A stretch of 43,662 nucleotides of DNA from Pseudomonadota bacterium (GCA_963205005.1 CAUJHW010000076.1:1-43662); one strand, 5' to 3'; counted from the stretch's first letter, positions 24,231-32,491 are shown. Made by a program: numbers and translations. The notes: generated by a model from the sequence alone, not told the origin.

Positions 24231-25478
24231 CTACCGCATCAGATGCGCCGCCAACGCTTCGTAGGACGGCAGGGATACCCGATCCAGCGGCCCGTTCCCG
24301 TTCGCCGCCGTCGGGTGCGAGGCGAACCGCGCGATCACCATCTCCGCTCCTGGCGCCACATAGCAGACCTGCCCGTGGATGCCGCGGGCGGTGTAGGCGC
24401 CGATGCTGTTGTGCGACACCCACCACTGGTTCCGGTAGCTCCAGCCCGGTAGGGTCTCGTAGCCCGCCTTGGCGAAGTGGCCCTTGTCCGCGCCGCCGGC
24501 GATGTCGGCCACCACGGCGGCGGGCACGATCTGCTGGCCGTTGAACACACCCCCGTTGCGCATCATCTCGCCGAACCGCGCCAGGTCGCGAAGGGTCACG
24601 TTCAGGGCCGCACCGCACAGGGCCATGCCGATGCGGTCGATCATCAGGTAGCCGTCTTCCTCCGCGCCCAGCTTCTGCCACAGCCGCTCTGACAGCATCT
24701 GCGCCAGCGGCTGGCCGGTGACCCGCTGCACCACCCAGCCCAGCACCTCCGAATTGCAGGTCTTGTAGGCAAACGCCTCGCCGTGCTGGCCCTCTTTTTT
24801 CAGGGTTAGCAGGAAGTCGAAGATCGTCTCGGGGCCGCTGTAGCCGGCCGGCGGCATCGAGAACCCCGCCGCAACGCCGTAGTAGCGGACCTCGGCGTCA
24901 GGGTCGGTGTAGTTCTCCGAGTACCGGACGCCGATGGTCATATCGAGCACCTGGCGCAGTGTGGCGTCGCCATAGGCCGTGTGCGCCAGTTCCGGAACAT
25001 AGCCCGACACAGGCGCGGCCGGATCCAGCACGCCCTCATGCACCAGCATCGCCGCCATCAGGCCCACGAACGACTTGGTCACCGACATGCACAAGTGCGG
25101 CGTCTGCGCATCCAGCGCCCCGCGATAGGTCTCGTAGACCACCACGCCCTTGTGCATCACCAGCAGGCCGTCGGTGAAGTTCACGTCCACCGACTGGCCC
25201 CAGGTCATCGTCTTCCCGTCGAGGGTGGTGAAGGCCACCGCGTCCAGGTCATCGCGCAGGCCATAGGTCAGCGCCGAGGCGGCGCCCGCCCCGCGCCGGA
25301 CCGCCGCCGACGGCCCCAGTTCGCGCTGGTGGCTGAAGCTCCAGCGGCTCTGCGGAAAGCGCCAGCTGGTCCCGTCATGGAAGCGCACCGTGCGGTCGGC
25401 CTCCGGCGGAAAGCCCTGCATGATCCGGTTTGCCTTCGGATCGGTGGCCGCCGCATCAAGATCCCTGGCCGAACTCAT
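24231..25478 (-). CDS. Serine hydrolase, beta-lactamase fold (6-aminohexanoate-oligomer hydrolase type)
   Basis: A 415-residue protein. The ATG at 25476-25478 is chosen because of a good ribosome binding site (GGGAGGCGTTC before it). The nucleophile motif is S132-V-T-K135 in LCMSVTKSFVGLMAAMLVHEG. Also present are YVPELAHTAYGDATLRQVLDMTIGVRYSENYTDPDAEV, YKTCNSEVLGW as the Tyr motif, and NVTLRDLARFGEMM. This arrangement is closest to the subgroup around the nylon-oligomer hydrolase NylB and related esterases. There is no signal peptide, so a cytoplasmic location is expected. The natural substrate is unknown. Divergent from the MliC-like gene. Confidence 0.9.
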   Translation of the reverse strand: MSSARDLDAAATDPKANRIMQGFPPEADRTVRFHDGTSWRFPQSRWSFSHQRELGPSAAVRRGAGAASALTYGLRDDLDAVAFTTLDGKTMTWGQSVDVNFTDGLLVMHKGVVVYETYRGALDAQTPHLCMSVTKSFVGLMAAMLVHEGVLDPAAPVSGYVPELAHTAYGDATLRQVLDMTIGVRYSENYTDPDAEVRYYGVAAGFSMPPAGYSGPETIFDFLLTLKKEGQHGEAFAYKTCNSEVLGWVVQRVTGQPLAQMLSERLWQKLGAEEDGYLMIDRIGMALCGAALNVTLRDLARFGEMMRNGGVFNGQQIVPAAVVADIAGGADKGHFAKAGYETLPGWSYRNQWWVSHNSIGAYTARGIHGQVCYVAPGAEMVIARFASHPTAANGNGPLDRVSLPSYEALAAHLMR

Positions 25479-25628
25479 GAACGCCTCCCACCCCTGTTGC
25501 CGGCAAACAGACCTCATGGCGCCGCGCGGCACAAGCGCCCCGTTCCGTCGCGACTGCGTTGACCGCCCGGCGGAAACCGCAGACCGTGGCGGCGACGACG
25601 TCAGACCAGCCTGGGGGCTATCCGGATC

Positions 25629-26006
25629 ATGATGAACGCTTCAGGGGCGGCGCTCTGCGCCATGGTCGCGCTGTCGGCGATGTCCGGACCCGCATGGTCG
25701 CAACCCGCCCGGTCCGGCGAAAGCGTGGCCGACAGCCCGCCCGAACCGGCCAGGACGAAGTTCAAGTGCCAGTCCGGTGGCGATCTCACCGCTCGCTTCG
25801 CCAGTCGGAACGACCTGTTCGTGGCCATCGTCGACGCCGGCGACGGCCCCCACGCCCTGCCCGTGCAGCCGTTCCAGGGCGGTGGCCCGATCCGCCTCAC
25901 CTGGAGCGATGGCACGCGCACCCTGACCTGGAGCCCGGGCGTCCAGATCATGTGGATGGACGGGGCCTCGCACCGCATGTGCGGCCGGGGCGAGCACAAG
26001 CACTGA
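25629..26006 (+). CDS. Secreted MliC-like protein (C-type lysozyme inhibitor candidate)
   Basis: A 125-residue exported protein. The signal peptide (1 to about 25, MSGPAWSQ) is followed by a spacer and a small domain with C47 (FKCQSGGDLTARFASRNDL) and C118 (HRMCGRGEH), the pair expected to form a disulfide. IRLTWSDGTRTLTWSPGV lies in the middle. The Cys spacing and the FxC-xGG-xLxxxF pattern fit the MliC family of periplasmic inhibitors of C-type lysozyme, though the serine-containing inhibitor loop is not the classical SGARY form. Identification is therefore moderate. Two in-frame ATGs (25629, 25632) are possible starts. Confidence 0.6.
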   Translation: MMNASGAALCAMVALSAMSGPAWSQPARSGESVADSPPEPARTKFKCQSGGDLTARFASRNDLFVAIVDAGDGPHALPVQPFQGGGPIRLTWSDGTRTLTWSPGVQIMWMDGASHRMCGRGEHKH

Positions 26007-26107
26007 CGGCAGCGGAAATCTGATCGCCGCCTGAGTAATTCTGGGCGTGCAGCCGGCCGCCGAGCACCTACGTGAACATCACCTTACGCCTTCCAAGGAC
26101 CAGACCC

Positions 26108-27172
26108 ATGCCCACGCTGTTCGATCCCCTCAAGGTCGGCGACCTGACCCTCCGCAACCGGATCGTCATGGCGCCGCTGACCCGCGCCCGCAGCGGGGTC
26201 GAACGCATACCCGGCCCGATGGTCGCCGAATACTACCGCCAGCGCGCCTCGGCCGGCCTGATCGTCAGCGAGGCCGTTTCGGTGACGCCCATGGGCGTGG
26301 GCTACGCCGACACCCCCGGGATCTGGTCCGAGGAACAGGTCGAGGGCTGGAAGCTGACGACCAAGGCGGTCCATGACGCCGGCGGCCTGATCTTCATGCA
26401 ACTCTGGCACGTGGGCCGGATCTCCGATCCCAGCCTGCTGGACGGCCGCCCGCCGGTCTCAGCCAGCGCCATCGCCGCCCGTGGCGAGGTCAGCCTGCTG
26501 CGGCCCAAGCGCCCCTATGCCGTGCCTCATCCCCTCTCGCTGGAAGAGATCGCCGGGGTGGTCGAGGCCTACCGCAAGGGCTCGGAAAACGCGAAACGCG
26601 CCGGGTTCGACGGCGTCGAGTTGCACGGCGCCAATGGCTACCTGCTCGACCAGTTCCTGCAGGACGGCTCCAACAAGCGCACCGACGCCTACGGCGGGCC
26701 GATCGAGAACCGCGCCCGGCTGATGCTCGAGGCCGTGGACGCTGCCATCGCGGTCTTCGGGCCAGACCGCGTGGGCCTGCACATCGCTCCGCGCGCCGAC
26801 AGCCACGACATGGGCGACAGCGACCTGCCGGCCACCTTCGCCTACGTCGCCCGCGCCATGCGCGAGCGCGGCATCGCCTTCCTGATGGCCCGCGAGCACG
26901 TCGCCGCCGACAGCCTCGGCCCGCAGTTGAAGGCCCTGTTCGGCGGCGTCTACATCGCCAATGAGGGCCTCGACGCCGCCGCCGGCCAGGCGCTGCTCGA
27001 CGCCGGCTCCGCCGACGCTATCGGCTTCGGCAAGCTGTTCATCTCCAACCCCGACCTGGTCGAGCGGCTCAAGGCCGGCGCGCCCCTCAACGACTGGGAC
27101 CTGCGGACCTTCTACGCCCCCGGTCCCGAAGGCTACACTGACTACCCGGCGCTGGAGACCGTCCCGGGCTAG
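26108..27172 (+). CDS. Old yellow enzyme family alkene reductase
   Basis: A 354-residue FMN-dependent TIM-barrel enzyme of the N-ethylmaleimide reductase type, which reduces activated C=C bonds with NAD(P)H. Start at ATG 26108 behind AAGGA. Residues: T25 in APLTRAR near FMN, substrate-binding pair H173 and N176 (ELHGANGY), Y178 as likely proton donor, DQFLQDGSNKRTDAYGG, and the C-terminal phosphate site (AIGFGKLFISNPDL). Complete and of normal length. Its role here could be detoxification of unsaturated carbonyls. It is convergent with the second RTX protease, sharing a CTAG in which both stops overlap by four bases. Confidence 0.95.
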   Translation: MPTLFDPLKVGDLTLRNRIVMAPLTRARSGVERIPGPMVAEYYRQRASAGLIVSEAVSVTPMGVGYADTPGIWSEEQVEGWKLTTKAVHDAGGLIFMQLWHVGRISDPSLLDGRPPVSASAIAARGEVSLLRPKRPYAVPHPLSLEEIAGVVEAYRKGSENAKRAGFDGVELHGANGYLLDQFLQDGSNKRTDAYGGPIENRARLMLEAVDAAIAVFGPDRVGLHIAPRADSHDMGDSDLPATFAYVARAMRERGIAFLMAREHVAADSLGPQLKALFGGVYIANEGLDAAAGQALLDAGSADAIGFGKLFISNPDLVERLKAGAPLNDWDLRTFYAPGPEGYTDYPALETVPG

Positions 27173-28845
27173 GCGCCGAAGATCGTCCCCGCCGGCAGGC
27201 TCGACATCGTCACGCCCACCAGTACCACCTGGCCGGCGCTCATCTGGATGACGGTGTCGCCGCCCACCTGCGAGACGCTGTAGGTTGTGCCGGGGTCCAG
27301 CAGGACCCGGTCGCCGTCGGCCAGGTTGAAGTCCAGCACCCGGTCGATGCCTGCGTCGCTGGACGAGTGGAAGATGTCCGCGCCCGCGCCGCCCACCATG
27401 GTGTCGTCGCCGCGGTCTCCGGAGACGAAGTCGTCCCCTGCCCCGCCCGCCAGCGTGTCCGCGCCCTGGCCGCCGCGCACCGTGTCGTTCCCGGCGCCGC
27501 CGTCGCAGGTGTCGTCACCAAGGTTGCCATAGACGAAGTCGCCGCCGTCATCACCGAACAGCAGGTCGCTGTCCTTGCCGCCGACGCAGAAGTCGTCGCC
27601 CGCGCCGGTCGAGACGGTGTCGTTGCCCATGTTGCCGTTGATGTCGTCGAAGTCGGAGCCGCCGCTCAGGCTGTCGTCGCCCTCGTCGCCGCGGACATAG
27701 TTGCCGGCCGCGCCCGCCGTTCCGCCGTCGAGCGTGTCCGCGCCCAGCCCGCCGAAAAGGCGGTCGGAGCCGCCGCCGCCGGACATGCTGTTGGCGGCGC
27801 TGTTCCCTGTCACCGTGTCGTCGCCGGCGCCGCCGAGCACGTTCTCGATGACCGTGTTGATATCGATGGCCAGGTTGTTCGAGCCGGTGTAGCCGCCCGC
27901 CCGGCTGAGATAGTCACGGATCATCGCCTCGGAGTCCGGATAACGCCGGGTCCAGTCGGCGATCTGCGCGGCGATCGAGTAATAGCCGATGCTTGAGAAC
28001 TCGCCCGGCGTCAGGTTCACGACCGACGGCAGGCTCATGCGCGACAGGTTCAGGGTGTCGGTCCCGCCATTGTCCAGCAGGGTCGAGATATAGTCCGGAC
28101 TGCCGTTGTAGGCGTAGATCGTGTCGCCCAGCGCGGTGTCCGTGGAAACGCCGTAGATCCCCTGGATCGCCAGGATGTCGAGCGGCATGGGAGTCGCCGG
28201 CTGCACGAAATAGGTCGCCGCCTTCACCTCGCCGTTCTCGACGTAGAAGAACCGCAGCCGGCTGTCCTCGAAGTCCGTGTAGGACATCACCGTGTAGCGG
28301 CTGTTGTCGAACTCGCCGGGAAGCCGCGTATCCTCGAACGGGTGCTTCAGGCCCAGGGTGTGCCCCAGCTCATGCAGCAGGGTCACGAACAGGTACCCGC
28401 CGAAGTCGCCCTCGTCCTCCTTCGCGTCGGCGTCGATCCAGATGTCGCCGTTGTAGGCGTCACCCCCCTGCCCGGCCTCCGGCGGCCGGTAGGCATAGGC
28501 GAAGGCCTCGTCGGTGTAGTCGTCCACATCGGTGAAGGCGATGCGGATCTGACCCTGGCTGTTGGCGTTGTCAGGCGCCTCGATCAGGCTCAGCGCGGTC
28601 ACCCGGTCCCACAGGAACACCGCCAGGCGGAAGCTGTCGGCCTGGACGTCGTTGAAGATCCCGTAGTCCGCGTTGAACGGCTCTTCGTCCGGGGCATATG
28701 ACCCCGGCGACCAGACGCTGGTCGCCGTCGGGATGCTGTAGGTGACGGTCTCGCCGGTCCATTGCTGATGCTCGGCGTACTGCAGGCCCGCATAGACCTG
28801 CGCCAGCGAAATCGTTCCCAACCCAGCCCCCGACGCGTAACTCAC
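27169..28845 (-). CDS. M10 serralysin-type RTX metalloprotease (copy 2)
   Basis: A 558-residue paralogue of the protease at 20479-22134. The zinc motif H158-E159-LGH162-TLGLKH168 and the Met-turn VM187SY are intact; the serralysin C-terminal region and RTX repeats (from about GGAGDDTVTG) follow. It ends VLVGVTMSSLPAGTIFGA, like other type I substrates. Start is GTG at 28843-28845; an in-frame TTG eight codons further in aligns with the start of copy 1. Cysteines again occupy RTX core positions (DDFCVGG and DDTCDGG). Over 70 bases in the RTX region (27571-27640 against 20881-20950) the copies differ at two positions. Last gene of a likely operon with the OmpA-like and TonB-like genes. Confidence 0.93.
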   Translation of the reverse strand: MSYASGAGLGTISLAQVYAGLQYAEHQQWTGETVTYSIPTATSVWSPGSYAPDEEPFNADYGIFNDVQADSFRLAVFLWDRVTALSLIEAPDNANSQGQIRIAFTDVDDYTDEAFAYAYRPPEAGQGGDAYNGDIWIDADAKEDEGDFGGYLFVTLLHELGHTLGLKHPFEDTRLPGEFDNSRYTVMSYTDFEDSRLRFFYVENGEVKAATYFVQPATPMPLDILAIQGIYGVSTDTALGDTIYAYNGSPDYISTLLDNGGTDTLNLSRMSLPSVVNLTPGEFSSIGYYSIAAQIADWTRRYPDSEAMIRDYLSRAGGYTGSNNLAIDINTVIENVLGGAGDDTVTGNSAANSMSGGGGSDRLFGGLGADTLDGGTAGAAGNYVRGDEGDDSLSGGSDFDDINGNMGNDTVSTGAGDDFCVGGKDSDLLFGDDGGDFVYGNLGDDTCDGGAGNDTVRGGQGADTLAGGAGDDFVSGDRGDDTMVGGAGADIFHSSSDAGIDRVLDFNLADGDRVLLDPGTTYSVSQVGGDTVIQMSAGQVVLVGVTMSSLPAGTIFGA

Positions 28846-28884
28846 CCCGGCACACGCTATGCGATTGCGGCGATCCGTCGAGCG

Positions 28885-29634
28885 CTAATTTCGGATGCGG
28901 CGAACTGACAGCAGGTCCTGCCAGCGCCAGGCCGCCGCGCCCACCGCAAGGCGGGGCGCGCCCGGCGCGTCGGCCAGCGACAGCACCACCAGTCCCCGGA
29001 CCCGCTCGGACCGACAGGCCGGCGGCGCGAAGCCCACCTCCCAGAGGATCGCCTCGCGCACGGCGGCCAGGCCGGCGCCCTCCTGCCCGGGATGGCGCAC
29101 CCAGTCGCCGTTCCAGACCCGCAGCGCCCGGCCCCGGTCAGCCTCGGCCACGGCGGCCTGCACCCGGCGGTCGCGGCGCAGCGCCCGCTGCAGGCGTCCG
29201 GCCATGTTGCAGCCGGCCCCCGCGCCGTCGCCCTCGCCGCCGCCCGCCCGGGAGGCGCCGGCCAGTTCGGCTTCGCCCACCTCGGCGTCGGAGTCGCCAG
29301 CTCCTGACAGCCCGGCCAGCCGCACAGGGGCCGAGGGGGGCGGTACGGGCGTCGGACGCGCAACCGGAGCCTTGCGCGGCGCAGGCTTTGGCGCGGGCTT
29401 CGGCGGCGCGGGCGTCACCGCCGGCTGGGGCTCCGGTTCAGGTTCAGGTTCAGGTTCAGGTTCGGGCGCCGGCGGCTCCGGCGGCGGCAGGGTCACAAGC
29501 GCCACCGACATCGCCGGCGGCACTGGCGCCACCGGCGCGTCTGGCGCGAGCGAGGCCACCCACAGGGCCAGCGCCCCATGGCCGGCCGCGCTGGCCAGTC
29601 CGGTCACCCACCGCCGGCGGCGCGAGGCCGCCAC
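28885..29634 (-). CDS. TonB-like Pro/Glu-rich membrane protein
   Basis: A 249-residue protein starting at GTG 29632-29634. A basic N-terminus (ASRRRRW) and one transmembrane segment (about 10-30, GLASAAGHGALALWVASLA) precede a periplasm-spanning linker with a (PE)n run and Pro/Lys-rich PKPAPKPAPRKAP, as in TonB. The C-terminal region (about 140-249, CNMAGRLQRALRRDRRV to AWRWQDLL) does not look like a standard TonB C-terminal domain, so the receptor-contact function is uncertain. I recall similar proteins labelled energy transducer TonB or hypothetical. The (PE)n run comes from five hexanucleotide repeats. It lies 10 bases after the OmpA-like gene and 39 bases before the protease. Confidence 0.7.
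   Translation of the reverse strand: MAASRRRRWVTGLASAAGHGALALWVASLAPDAPVAPVPPAMSVALVTLPPPEPPAPEPEPEPEPEPEPQPAVTPAPPKPAPKPAPRKAPVARPTPVPPPSAPVRLAGLSGAGDSDAEVGEAELAGASRAGGGEGDGAGAGCNMAGRLQRALRRDRRVQAAVAEADRGRALRVWNGDWVRHPGQEGAGLAAVREAILWEVGFAPPACRSERVRGLVVLSLADAPGAPRLAVGAAAWRWQDLLSVRRIRN
29435..29464. repeat. Hexanucleotide tandem repeat inside the TonB-like gene
   Basis: Four GGTTCA units and a fifth GGTTCG follow directly (plus-strand reading). They encode the Pro-Glu run of the periplasmic linker. Because the unit is six bases, copy-number change would alter linker length without breaking the frame. Confidence 0.8.
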
Positions 29635-29644
29635 GCGGGCCGCC

Positions 29645-30214
29645 CTAGGCCAGGACGATCAGCACGACCCTGCGGTTCTGCTGGCGGCCGTCGCGGTTGT
29701 CATTGGGGGCCGCCGGCGCATCGGGGCCATAGCTGATGGTACCGATCCGGTTCAGCGCAACGCCGTGCTGGTTCAGGTATCGCCGCACCGCCTCGGCCCG
29801 CTGTTCACCCAGGCGGTAGTTGTAGTCCTTGGGGCCGGTGGCGTCGGTATGCCCCTGGACCTCCACATAGACGTTGCGGTTCTCGGTCTTCAGCTTCTCG
29901 ACGAAAGCGTCCAACCGGGCCTGCGCCTCGGGCGACAGCGCGGCCTCGTCCACCGGGAACTTCATGCTGTCATCCGACAGCACCTCGGAGAACAGGAACT
30001 TGCCCTCGGCCAGCTTGCCGGCGGCGGTGGCGCGGTCCAGTGCATCCTTCGCCGTGCCTTCCACCTGGGTCACGTGGCCTGACACCACGTCCACGCGCTG
30101 GCCGACCAGGGCGGTCTGCTCCCGCACGAAACCCTTGGTGGCGCAGCCGCCAAGGCCGGTCATTCCCAGCAGCATCGCCCCCGCGATCACAGTCTTCGAT
30201 CCGATATGGATCAT
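29645..30214 (-). CDS. OmpA-family outer-membrane lipoprotein
   Basis: A 189-residue protein starting at ATG 30212-30214, with GGAGGTG as ribosome binding site. An in-frame GTG three codons upstream lies inside that site and is not preferred. A lipobox LGGC puts the lipidated cysteine at residue 24. After a helical spacer (VRGQRVDVVSGHVTQVEG-like, about 40-60) comes an OmpA-like peptidoglycan-binding domain (about 85-189) with EVQGHTDATGPKDYNYRLGEQRAEAVRRYL and NRRVVLIV. It likely links the outer membrane to peptidoglycan. It is first in the row OmpA-like, TonB-like, RTX protease. Confidence 0.93.
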   Translation of the reverse strand: MIHIGSKTVIAGAMLLGMTGLGGCATKGFVREQTALVGQRVDVVSGHVTQVEGTAKDALDRATAAGKLAEGKFLFSEVLSDDSMKFPVDEAALSPEAQARLDAFVEKLKTENRNVYVEVQGHTDATGPKDYNYRLGEQRAEAVRRYLNQHGVALNRIGTISYGPDAPAAPNDNRDGRQQNRRVVLIVLA

Positions 30215-30480
30215 TTCGAGCACCTCCGGTTGGGGCCCCCCAATCGGCGTAACAAGGTGTCACCGGATTTGTTTCAGGGCTGAAAAGGGCCATTTTCGGG
30301 CGCAGCTTTGCCGTAGCGAGCCTGGGCGCAGCGGGTATTCATCCCGCCCCTTCCCTCAATCTCCTGCGCGCCATGGCCGGGCTCGTACCGTCCATGACGA
30401 TCCGGGGGATCGGGAACGCTCCGCCGCGCCATACGCTTAAGCTGCTCAACGCGGCCCCGCCGCTCAGACAGGCGCTTCCC

Positions 30481-30642
30481 ATGTCCATCCTGATCTTCGC
30501 CATCGTCGTCCTGGTCGTGGCGGCCCTCATCGCCTGGGCGGTCCAGCGGCTGCCCCTGCCCGCCCCGTTCGGCTCGCTGATCCAGGCCCTGATCCTGATC
30601 GTGGCCGCCATCGTGATCGCCCGGCGAGCAGGCCTGTTCTAG
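30481..30642 (+). CDS. Small inner-membrane protein, 53 residues
   Basis: Starts MSILIFAIVVLVVAALIAWAV and ends AIVIARRAGLF: two hydrophobic helices (about 2-20 and 33-48) joined by a short loop LPLPAPFG. The pattern resembles small bacterial proteins annotated as Thivi_2564-family membrane proteins, whose function is unknown. It stands alone between the OmpA-like gene (divergent) and the alpha/beta hydrolase (same strand, 114 bases downstream). No strong ribosome binding site is visible. The upstream reading frame is open as far as 30373, but only the part from this ATG looks like a protein. Confidence 0.65.
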   Translation: MSILIFAIVVLVVAALIAWAVQRLPLPAPFGSLIQALILIVAAIVIARRAGLF

Positions 30643-30756
30643 GGGCATGGGCGGCGGCGGACGGAGCCCGGCTGCATCGGAGGACCTGCTTCCGCGCCGT
30701 GGCGGCCGGTAAGTCTTTCGGCTACGTCCCGGGTACACCGGACGGGAGGGCCGCAC

Positions 30757-31602
30757 ATGACCGCGATCGAGACACGGTTCCGCTACGAGGGCGCCGACGG
30801 CGCGGGCCTGGCCGGCTTCGTCTGGCGCGATCCCGAAGCCGCCCCCCGTGGCGTACTCCAGCTGGCCCATGGCGCCGGCGAGCACGCAGGGCGTTACTTC
30901 GGCCCCCTGGCCCCGGTGCTGGCCGCCGGCTGGATCATCTACACGGCCGACCACCGGGGCCACGGACAGACCTCTGGCATGACCCACCTGGGCGACTTCG
31001 GCCCCGGCGGCGCGCCTGCGGCCGTCGACGACATGGCCATCCTCTCCCGCCGCGCCCGGTCCGAGAACCCCGGCCTGCCGCTGGTGCTGATGGGGCATTC
31101 GATGGGCGCGATGTTCGCCCAGGCCTACATCCTCGATCACTCGGACCTGATCGACGCCTTGGTGCTCTCGGGCACGGCCGGCCCCGGCCCGCGCATGAAG
31201 GGCGGTCCCAACAGCGTCTACGCCAACCCGCGCACGGCCTACGACTGGCTGAGCCGCGACGAGGCCGAGGTCGACCGCTACATCGCCGACCCCTTCTGCG
31301 GCATCCAGTTCACCCCCGAAAGCGCCGCCAGCTTCGCGGCCCTGCGCGAACGCGAAGCCACCCCGGAAGCCCTCGCCGCCGTCAAACCCGGCCTGCCGAC
31401 CTACGTTTTCGTCGGCGACGAGGACCCCATCAACCAGAACCTCGAACGCCTCACCCCCCTCATCGACGCCTACCGCACGGCCGGCCTCGACGTGACCCTC
31501 AAGGTCTACGCAGGCGGCCGCCACGAGATGCTCAACGAGACCAACCGCGACGAGGTGGTGGCGGATCTGGCAGCGTGGCTGGAGGGCCAGACGACCCGCT
31601 GA
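30757..31602 (+). CDS. Alpha/beta hydrolase, monoacylglycerol lipase-like
   Basis: A 281-residue cytoplasmic hydrolase with the full triad. The nucleophile is S115 in LMGHSMGAMF, the acid is D223 in VGDEDPIN and the base is H256 in AGGRHEMLNE. HGAGEHAGRY (near 38-47) forms the oxyanion side and ADHRGHGQTSG follows, both typical of the monoacylglycerol lipase/lysophospholipase group. Length is normal. It probably cleaves monoacylglycerols or similar esters, but substrate preference is not shown. It is convergent with the PEP-CTERM gene, with 25 bases between the stops. Confidence 0.93.
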   Translation: MTAIETRFRYEGADGAGLAGFVWRDPEAAPRGVLQLAHGAGEHAGRYFGPLAPVLAAGWIIYTADHRGHGQTSGMTHLGDFGPGGAPAAVDDMAILSRRARSENPGLPLVLMGHSMGAMFAQAYILDHSDLIDALVLSGTAGPGPRMKGGPNSVYANPRTAYDWLSRDEAEVDRYIADPFCGIQFTPESAASFAALREREATPEALAAVKPGLPTYVFVGDEDPINQNLERLTPLIDAYRTAGLDVTLKVYAGGRHEMLNETNRDEVVADLAAWLEGQTTR

Positions 31603-31627
31603 CCTGCCCCGCGTTCAGCACGTCACC

Positions 31628-32416
31628 CTACGCCGCCAGGCCCGACGCCTCGCGACGCCGCCGCGACGACTGGCGCAGGGCGGCGCCCGCGCCCGCAAAT
31701 CCCACGATCAGAAGCGCCCAGGTTCCGGGCTCGGGAACGGCCGGCCCGACCGGTATCGCGCCGACCACGTCAAGCCGTGTCGCAAAAAGGTCGGCGACAA
31801 CCGTGCGATTGCTGACCACGCCGAAGGGGTCGGTACGCTCCTGTACAATCTGCATGTAGCCGTTTCTCCAGCTGAACCCGGGCGTTTCGGCGCTGGTCAG
31901 GCTTGGGAGCGTCCTGAAATCATGACTGGCGAGGTAGTCGGTTCCGAAGCCGAAGATGCTGAATTGCAATTCATCCACGACGTGAAGCCGGGAGCCATCG
32001 TCGAAAGTTCTGTCCGAGAAACTATCCGTGTAGAAACTGAAACCCTCCCGGAACGCAGAATTTTCCTGCCCCTGTGATCCGTATCGGGCGCCAAAATCGA
32101 CGGTTACCCCACCCATGGTGAAGCTGGAAAGCACCGTGCTCTGGTCGTCATAAAACGACTGTTCGAAGAGGAGGGAATAGGTAGCGCCATCGGTCTGAAC
32201 TGAACTCGGATCGAAGTCGTTCAGCCGCGTGAAGACAGCTGTGAATGACCGGTCATTGTCGCCATTCACGTCACCAAACATGCTGGTGTTGTCTATGTCC
32301 ACGCGCGCCTGACCCGTGAACGTATAGGTGGTGACACCGGCGGCCGCGGCGGGGACTGCGCTCAGCGCGAGCGCCAGGGCGCCAACGGCGGCGCCGGCCA
32401 GATTTCGACACTTCAT
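31628..32416 (-). CDS. PEP-CTERM sorting-domain protein
   Basis: A 262-residue exported protein. Start at ATG 32414-32416 (MKCRNLAG) behind AAGGA. The signal peptide ends near PAAAAG (about residue 26). The body is beta-rich with many Asp/Phe/Ser residues (DNTSMFGDVNGDNDRSF, SFYTDSFSDRTFDDGS). The C-terminus is a textbook sorting tail: PEPGTWALLIVGFAGAGAA (from P228), transmembrane helix, then RQSSRRRREA. It should be handled by an exosortase; none is in the window. Base composition of the middle is clearly lower (about 52-55% GC in sampled 60-base lines) than neighbouring genes, suggesting acquisition from elsewhere. Function unknown, probably an envelope or matrix protein. Confidence 0.9.
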   Translation of the reverse strand: MKCRNLAGAAVGALALALSAVPAAAAGVTTYTFTGQARVDIDNTSMFGDVNGDNDRSFTAVFTRLNDFDPSSVQTDGATYSLLFEQSFYDDQSTVLSSFTMGGVTVDFGARYGSQGQENSAFREGFSFYTDSFSDRTFDDGSRLHVVDELQFSIFGFGTDYLASHDFRTLPSLTSAETPGFSWRNGYMQIVQERTDPFGVVSNRTVVADLFATRLDVVGAIPVGPAVPEPGTWALLIVGFAGAGAALRQSSRRRREASGLAA

Positions 32417-32469
32417 GGAACGATCCTTCTCATCACGAGCCATAACGCTGGTTCGCAGATCGGAAGGCC

Positions 32470-32491
32470 GCATCATTCGAATGGATGATGC
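32470..32491. promoter_or_regulatory. Perfect inverted repeat upstream of the PEP-CTERM gene
   Basis: GCATCAT (32470-32476) and ATGATGC (32485-32491) face each other across eight bases, 54 bases upstream of the PEP-CTERM start. It could be a repressor or activator site. No known operator is recognised. Confidence 0.3.
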
